A stretch of 64,000 nucleotides of DNA from Atherix ibis (lineage: Eukaryota > Arthropoda > Insecta > Diptera > Athericidae): assembly GCA_958298945.1 (NCBI GenBank), contig OY282609.1, positions 32,647,212 to 32,711,211 of the forward strand, given 5' to 3'. A program made the translations under genes and the position numbers. Every line of letters starts with the position of its first letter. The first letter of the stretch is position 1. The notes under the pieces were generated by a model. That model saw only the letters and a list, made by a program, of their open reading frames with translations. It ran no database searches and had not been told where the DNA came from. Of the stretch, positions 57,711 through 64,000 are shown one piece after another.

Positions 57711-57829
57711 TTCGTCACATCCCGTATTTTGTAATCAATGATTTTATTGGTTTCTTTCCCGAAAATTCCGGCATGTCGAAATATTAGTAGAAGTTTCAAA
57801 GATGAAATTGTTGATTCTTGGAGATAATA

Positions 57830-58335
57830 GCCAGACGGCATTTGGTTGCGCCACGATCATGAGGTCATTCAACAACTTCATGTTTCTGGAGGGTTTGCAT
57901 CGCCTGCTTCCTTAATGAAAGTTGAAGATAAAAGTCTGATATTATTAAGTATTGTGGAGGATATTGAAAAGATGAATTTGAAAAGATTAAAAAGAGTAAT
58001 TGGAAAAGGAATTGGTGCGTCTAGGAGCTGTACCGTGGAAGGAGTTATATTCAAAATGAAATTCTAGGTTAGATGAATTTCATTTAAAACAAGGGGAATG
58101 ATAACTGGACCAGAGGAATGGTCCAAGGATGAGGTTGATTATCGAATATGAAGCATGGGTATGCGCCACATGACCAATCTAGATTCGAAGAAGTTTCCTT
58201 GCCCTGAATTTCGGGATATTTGTTGAGTAGACTGGCTTAACGATGTTTGGACAATGTGTGGGAACAAACGTATGGAAAAGGTTATAAATGCCATTTGGTC
58301 AGTAGATTGGGACGATTCGGAATTACAATTGGCAT
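57830..58335. repeat. Repeat family C, copy C3
   Basis: It begins 'gcgccacgatcatgaggtca', passes 'ggaattggtgcgtctaggag', 'cttgccctgaatttcgg' and 'gttgagtagactggctta', and ends near 'atttggtcagtagattgg'. It is collinear with C1 at 34110-34545. The frame 57846-58067 is not conserved elsewhere. Confidence 0.65.
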
Positions 58336-58740
58336 AGGACGATGAAGGAACCCAATGCAATACAACGTTCGTTTTTCATCAACCAATATCGAATGCACTT
58401 GAGAGTCTGGTCAACTGATGAGCCACATATGGCCCCCCAAAGCTTCGACTCTGTATTAATAAAAAAATATTATGTTAAGATGTTTGACGCGCTGAACTAT
58501 GAAATTATTTACTAATAAATTAGGTGCGGCTTTTGACATAAATAAAAATGAATTATTTTTTTTAAAAAATATTACTAAAGACGAACTGGAAATTTAAAAA
58601 AAAAAAATTTTTGTAGAAAATATTACAGAAAAAAGAATTTTTGTTAGGATTTTTTTTACATTATTAGAAAATTATTTTTTGAGGTGATTCTAATTTGCTT
58701 TTTTAAGGTAACGAAATTTTTTCTTCACCTGAAAATCTTC

Positions 58741-59083
58741 TGTTTTTACTTAGTCTCCTGTCATTCATGTTTACCACTTTAACTGGTAGTATTTTTTTTA
58801 TTTATTATTTTTACATTATTGTAATTTTATTTGCTTGACAGATCAATAAGGTCATAAAGCGATTTATGCTGATTGCTTAGTAGTTTTGGGCGCAGAAAAA
58901 TTTCCACATTTCCAAAAAGATCATCGTTCATTTTTTTTTCATACGAAAATGTCTAGTTTTAGGTCATTGAATTTAGTTGAAGAAGTCAAGCAAATAAAAT
59001 TACAATAATGTAAAAATAATAAATAAAAAAAATACTACCAGTTAAAGTGGTAAACATGAATGACAGGAGACTAAGTAAAAACA
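58741..59083. repeat. Perfect 99-bp inverted repeat with 145-bp spacer
   Basis: Arms 58741-58839 and 58985-59083 are exact reverse complements, starting 'tgtttttacttagtctcctg' on the left. I found no mismatch by eye over 99 bases. The spacer 58840-58984 is unrelated AT-rich DNA. The arms show no coding content and match nothing else in the window. Confidence 0.92.
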
Positions 59084-59089
59084 TACTAA

Positions 59090-60335
59090 GTATGAAATTT
59101 TTCATAATATTTACTATAAAATAATTTTATTTGAATTCAAAGTTTATTTTTTTTTTATTTTTTTTTTCGCATACTCTCTCACATGTTCTCGTATATTACC
59201 CAATCCCCGGTGTATGAACCGTCAGCTTAAAATTTACAAAAAGGGGTCCACCTTAATATATACGACATTTGATTGCATATTACAAGTTAAAACAAAGCTA
59301 TTGCAAAATAAAAGAAACAAAAAACCAAAATACCACAGACACCAATTCGCAATTCGCAATCGAAAACGTTTAATGCTAATAACAATATTCGTACTCTGCT
59401 GCAGACGATTACGTTCTGTGGGAAAATTTTCTGGTTTTTCAGTAGTGCTCTGTGTTAATATTTGAATTGAATTATCCACTAACGATACCTGCCCGACTCC
59501 CTTTTTTTTTTTTAATGTTCATCACATAAATGCATCCATTATTTCTATAAATATAATAAAAATTGCAAAATGCCAATATCCTTACGTGAACAACCCCTGT
59601 TTCGAAATGGAATAAGGATTATTCTGCTCCACATCGTTAAACATAGTTCACTGAACAATAAATAATTTAACTCGGACTACGACGTGGCTGCCTGGTTGCT
59701 TAATGTATTGACAAATATTCATACCTGTACCAATTATTAATTCATTGATGCATGATGCATGATGCATAAAGTTCACCTCAACAATTCACCTTTTTAGTTT
59801 GATTTTTTTTCTTTTATTTTCTTTTTGTTGATTGTCCCAAGTGAGTATCGTCGATTTTTCATAATTTTTGATACTACTCGAGCAATACCAATTTAATACT
59901 TTATGCGAAATATTTGCTATTAACACAATACAATTTAAAAATAGGTTTCGAACTTCTGTATTTATTTACACATTCATATTCGTGAATTTGTTAATTTTTG
60001 GTCATCTTTTAAGTTGGTATTCTTACTAAGCTAAGGCGTACTCATAAGATGAGAAGCACGCCTTTTTATAAATTTATTTAGAAAACGTTCATTATCAAGA
60101 TTATTATTAGTTGCATCTTATCCAATTTGTTCTTTGGAAAGTAAAGTTAAATAAAAAAAATTTAAATTTAAATCGAATGGCCAACACGAAACTTTTTAAA
60201 GGACGCGATCCGATCTCCTTTTGAGATAATTTTTTTAATGACTTGTTGATACGTTTCGGACTGTAATTTGGTTGTTCTTTAAATGATGTTGGGTTTTAAA
60301 TGATTTAAAATTTGAGAATTGTCTGTCGCGGAAAG
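59090..60335. other. AT-rich DNA, no gene seen
   Basis: A short 8-9 base repeat 'gatgcat' is iterated at 59747-59767. Complementary frames at 59214-59479 on both strands have no recognised domain. Confidence 0.55.
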
Positions 60336-60339
60336 CGAC

Positions 60340-60560
60340 AATAAAAAGTCCAACTGCGTCAAATTGCATGATTTTGGAGACCGATTGACATGAGAAAATC
60401 TCGAAATGACGTGTTCTAGAAACTTGTCATGTAATAAAGCCAAAATTTGGCATGTTGTGTGGCTTATGGAGAAGGTTTGTTGAAATCACATATAATACAG
60501 GTAAACAATTTTAAGCTCAGGCCGAATTTACGATAACGGATAACGGTCTCTCCTCCATTT
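60340..60560 (-). pseudogene. DUF4817-type transposase remnant
   Basis: The minus strand reads EHVISRFSHVNRSPKSCNLT then QLDFLL, from the 'ISR.GDVNWPPRSCDLTPLDFFLWG' block, followed by a decayed C-terminal tail down to about 60200. It directly abuts the jockey element. Confidence 0.65.
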
Positions 60561-60599
60561 AGCAAAGAACTACAGGCCAATGACAACTTCAGAACATTC

Positions 60600-60935
60600 T
60601 TCTATTATCCATCATCAACGGTGCGACAACCGGGAGTCCGGTCTAGGCCTTCTAAATCAAAGAACTGCAGGCATCCCGGCTTTGATTCTTCAAGAAGCTC
60701 TATACCATACAGCATACCAAATAACTTCTCCTCCAAATCCAACATACTGGCCTGGTCAACTTCTAGTTTAAAACGACCTGATATCCTCGATTACTTCATT
60801 AGCACTCCTTCAATTACCATGAATTCTAGTATTGAAACTCTTTCCGATTTAAACTCTGATCATAGTCCTGTTCTCCTTACCATTAATTCTAAACCAATCT
60901 TAACACAACCACAACGAAAAAAGAAAAATTAATAC
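60600..60935 (+). pseudogene. Jockey endonuclease domain, C-terminal half
   Basis: Two overlapping frames give NRESGLGLLNQ and SPPNPTYWPGQ, then KRPDILDYFI, then LSDLNSDHSPVLLTINSKP. This is the end of the APE-type endonuclease that nicks the target. The SDHSPV motif carries the catalytic Asp-His pair. The N-terminal half with the first Glu/Asp residues is missing. Confidence 0.82.
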
Positions 60936-60939
60936 AAAT

Positions 60940-62440
60940 TGACGATAACTGGGCAAAAGCAGACACAGGAAAAGCAGAAGTATTTGCCAAACATTTGGTA
61001 AATACTTTTACTCCACATGATGATATAGAAAACCAAATTCTCGAAAAACTAATGTTCCGAGTCCCTAAAAGTCTTTCTACCAAAAATTTTAAGCCCTCGG
61101 AAACTAAAACTACTATTCTGCGCCTATTCCCAATAAAAAAGCTCCTGTTTATGTTCTAATAACAGCTCCTGTTCTGAAGCAAATTTCCCGAAAAACTTTA
61201 GTTTTAATTACATACATTTTTAATGGTGTCCTATGCACAACCTATTTTCCCTTACTATAGAAATTTTCTGTCATTAAAATGATTTCTAAACCAAATAAAC
61301 CCATCAATCCTTGGTAAGATTTTTGAGAAACTCTTATTAAAACGATTCTATCCAATTCTAGTTAATGAAAAAATTATTCCTCATCACCAATTTGGCTTCC
61401 GATCTGAACACTTAACAATCCAGTAATGCAATCGTGTTGTTGATCACATTGCATCCTCTCTTGAGAGGAAAGATTATTGCCCGGGAGTATTTTTGGATAT
61501 CTGGCAAAATTTATGATTTTTTTTTAAGAATACCAAATGAAAAAATTAATATTGTTTTGCTGATATCAGCAATATTTCTTGCATTTATCACTGACTTATC
61601 AGACTGTCCTTATGTAAGTCAACAGGAAAATTTATAAATAAGTTCTCTTGTGTAATGTTTCAATACTCTATGCTTGTCATATAATTATTTTCATGCGCTT
61701 TAATTTTTCTTAATAAGTAAAAATCGTCTATAATTTCAGTTTTTATATTTTGAATTTATTCCCTAAAGATAGGAGGTATCCTGGGCTTCTCTAGCAACAC
61801 AACGGCTTTCTTCCCTCAACATACTACCTTATCATAAATTCATATCTACCTCCCAAGGTCATTTCCAATGAACTCGGAATCCTCGGAAATATATCCTATT
61901 CTAGCCGGAGTCCCACAAGTCAGTATCCTTGATCCCATTTTATATAATATTTATACCCATAACATCCCATCTGATCCTAATACTATCATTGCTACTTATG
62001 CAGATGACACGGCCATACTTGTTACCCATACAAATCCTGACATAGCTTCCAACAATCAACAATCCCATTTACACAACCTTCAATCCTGGTTTAAGAGATG
62101 GAGAGTGAGGGTAAATGAACAGAAGATTGCTCACATTACGTTCACACTTTGTCAAGGGACACCTACTCCTTTATACCTTAATATAGCAACATGATTCCAC
62201 AATATGACAAAGTATGTTATTTGGGACTTTACCTGGACAAGAGATTAACATGGAACCCTCATACTAGACTAAACAAATTTTAAGCCACTAGAGACGTTAC
62301 CGACAACTTCTTAGACTACTGCTGGACAAACACTTGAAACTAACAATACAATTATAAAACCTATTTGGACTTATGGAACTGAATTTTGGGGTTCAACGAA
62401 ACGTTCCAATTCCTATCGCGTCCATGCCTTATAATCCAAG
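60940..62440 (+). pseudogene. Jockey reverse transcriptase, broken
   Basis: Fingers: ILGKIFEKLLLKRFYPILVN, EKIIPHHQFGFRSEHLTIQ, then RVVDHIASSLERK and YCPGVFLDI, where the coding text stops at the insertion. After it come LSSLNILPYHKFI and PILAGVPQVSILDPILYNIY. The intact catalytic box TYADDTAILVTH follows, then LQSWFKRWRVRVNEQKIAHI, and in shifted frames YLGLYLDKRLTWNPHT and KPIWTYGTEFWGST. The frame 61868-62194 is open. Many stops elsewhere exclude activity. Confidence 0.87.
61510..61785. mobile_element. AT-rich insertion of about 280 bp in jockey RT
   Basis: RT coding stops after 'VFLDIWQ' and resumes with 'LSSLNILPYH', leaving no RT residues between. The expected 'AFD..W' and following 20-odd residues are replaced. 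The insert is AT-rich and shows no mariner ends or coding text. It could be a small non-autonomous element or filler. Confidence 0.6.
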
Positions 62441-62467
62441 ATTTTGTATGTTCGTAACAACGTAATA

Positions 62468-63386
62468 CGAAGTCTGTTAAAAAAATATCGCGAATTTTTG
62501 CGGGTTACGTATGTATGTTAGATTTTCGTTTTTTTTGTGGCGTTATGTTGGTACTAAAGTCTCTCACTTATGCCGATAAGTTCGGCCATTTTGAATGGTC
62601 AGTTAATTTTTGACAGTACCTTTGCTTGCACGTGTTTTCGCTCGTCGTCGATTTTTGCCCATTCCAAAAAATGGATCAAAGAATCTGTATCAAATTTTGT
62701 GTGAAAAACAAAATTAATTGCGCGAACACATTCCGAATGTTGACTGTGGCATATGGTGAAGCTACCTTGGGACCGAAGCAACGTTTATTGGTGGTACGAA
62801 ATGTTCTCAGAGGGCCGAGAAGAAGTGAACGGCGAAAAGCGTGCCGGACGGTCGAATGTGAAGGTTTTGCTTACAGTCAATAAGGCATATGTTCTGCCAC
62901 AGGATAGTACAGTCAATAAGGAATATTACCTGCAAGTTATGCGCAAGTTGCGCGAAGCAATCCGCCAGAAATGCCCGGATTTCTAGAAGAACAAAAATTG
63001 GCTTTTGCACCATGATAACGCCCCTGCTCACGCATCGTTGCTTGTGCACAAATTTTTGGCCAAAAACAACACACTAATAATGCCGCAGCCACCGTATTCC
63101 CCAGATCTGGCCTCCTGTAACTTTTTCTTATTCCCGAAACAGAAGAGCCCTATGAAAGGATGACGCTACGCTACGATTGAGGAGATAAAGACGACATCGA
63201 AGGAGTAGCTGAACAAGATCACCAAAAATGATTTTTTGAATCATGCTCCGAAGATTGGAAAAAACATTGGTACAAGTGTATAATATCTGGTGGGGATTAC
63301 TTTGAAGGGAACAAAATATATGTTCATGAATAAGTAATAATTTTTGAAAAAACACAAAATTCGCGATACTTTTTGAACAGACCTCG
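62468..63386 (+). mobile_element. Mariner M2, internally deleted, inserted in jockey
   Basis: Ends are cgaagtctgttaaaaaaata (62468) and the inverted tactttttgaacagacctcg ending at 63386. TA duplications lie at 62466-62467 and 63387-63388. The 919-bp length is about 350 short of a full element. Jockey text reads on across it: ..RNNVI then HCDLNVPFVQDL. Confidence 0.9.
62671..63340 (+). pseudogene. Mariner M2 transposase, DD34N and deleted
   Basis: Met 62671 starts MDQRICIKFCVKNKINCANT, then FRMLTVAYGEATL, a frameshift, and YWWYEMFSEGREEVN. A deletion joins the linker to SNVKVLLTV, so the first Asp box (TGDETW) is gone. Next comes STVNKEYYLQVMRKLREAIR, then KNKNWLLHHDNAPAH (second Asp intact), then MPQPPYSPDLASCNFFLFPK, where the third Asp is Asn (codon AAC). 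The C-terminus EEIKTTSKE, KITKNDFLN is decayed. Confidence 0.87.
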
Positions 63387-63565
63387 TACATTGTGATCTA
63401 AATGTTCCCTTTGTTCAGGACCTGTGCATTTATCGCTATCAAAAATTTCACTACCGGTTATCCTATCATCATAATCCTCTTGTGTGTGAATTATCCTGTA
63501 CTGCCCTTCCCGGAAACACTAATCGGATACTTAAGAGCCAAAATGGCCTAGAGATTTTCTAGAGG

Positions 63566-64000
63566 AATCTAACTTCCATTAGTTTGGAGAAATGCCGATG
63601 GGTGTTTACTACCATTTCAGATTGCATAAGATTGCAAATTAAAATGTTAGGTAAATCTGCTTGTTACAATACAATTGTAGTTGCAGATAAAAAATTTTTA
63701 CTTGAAATTATATATAAAACGGACCATGTCATAGGGACCATAATTCGTGTCATAGAGACCATAAAAGAAATTTCATTTTTCTATTTTTAATAGAAAGTTC
63801 TCTACCACAAAAAAGCCTTATTTTTTTAATTTAAAGTTTTTTATTTTACGCTTTTATGGTGAGTGTGGTAAATTTTGGAAAACAATTTTGATACATGCTA
63901 CCTGAGTAGGTGTTAGTGTTTAATTTAAGGAAATTGATTACAAATTATAGAAGCAGATTTGCAGACAAAATTTCGCTTGTGTGCTAATATCAAATAAAAA
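63566..64000. other. AT-rich DNA, no gene seen
   Basis: No recognised frame or repeat. A 68-codon frame at 63584-63790 has no domain. Confidence 0.55.

Larger units (their letters stand above)
60585..63565 (+). mobile_element. Jockey-type LINE, near full span, dead
   Basis: The order is endonuclease end (60600-60930), linker and RT fingers (60940-61500), palm with the catalytic box (61860-62110), thumb (62110-62440), and C-terminus (62330-62467, then 63389-63480). It is interrupted by an AT-rich insertion of about 280 bases at 61510-61785 and by mariner M2 at 62468-63386. No A-run or target duplication was found. It is of the same family as 2215-4445 but keeps the 5' half of ORF2. Confidence 0.85.

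Overview
The window reads as AT-rich, gene-poor animal DNA, almost certainly from an insect. The evidence is the repeat content: many mariner relatives (mauritiana-like, irritans-like and at least three other types), jockey-type and R1-like non-LTR retrotransposons, and a DDE transposase family with a DUF4817-type N-terminus. A fly is a reasonable guess but the sequence does not prove it. I found no intact host gene, rRNA, CRISPR array or operon, and no ribosome-binding-site logic applies. Every recognisable coding stretch is a broken or truncated transposon gene. The longest open frame (22711-23637, minus) is a mariner transposase with an altered catalytic site.

Layout. 1-543: a mariner end, a perfect palindrome and a truncated copy of a jockey/R1 composite. 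2215-4445: a degenerate jockey element holding an R1-like fragment (with a 12-bp target-site duplication) and a copy of an unclassified TIR element, here called family A. 6480-7770: DUF4817-type and mariner remnants. 9203-10942: family A plus an R1-like piece. 12040-15620: a mariner remnant, then two adjacent copies of a repeat 'X', one hit by a DUF4817-type transposon and the other by a mauritiana mariner. 18130-20445: a transposase remnant and an RNase H-bearing LINE whose RNase H tail is tandemly triplicated. 22711-25382: the best-preserved mariner, then family A. 28290-29390: an R1-like LINE. 31075-32680: a mariner inserted in a mariner, then a third mariner remnant. 33745-34838: RNase H fragments around a foldback and family C. 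36595-37165: a 13-bp minisatellite. 41200-51905: transposase pieces, two clusters of tandemly repeated transposase core, two endonuclease-RT LINE remnants, and families A and C. 55155-58335: mariner and LINE remnants and family C. 58741-59083: a perfect 99-bp inverted repeat. 60340-63565: a nearly full-span but dead jockey element with a 919-bp mariner in its 3' coding region.

The pieces do not work together as a pathway. Their value is as a layered insertion history: reading frames and target duplications join cleanly across several insertions, giving their relative ages. The more unusual signals are tandem arrays grown from pieces of transposon coding sequence, unclassified repeat families A and C, several near-perfect foldbacks unrelated to one another in sequence, and loss of catalytic aspartates in several mariners. 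I found no convincing new functional system.
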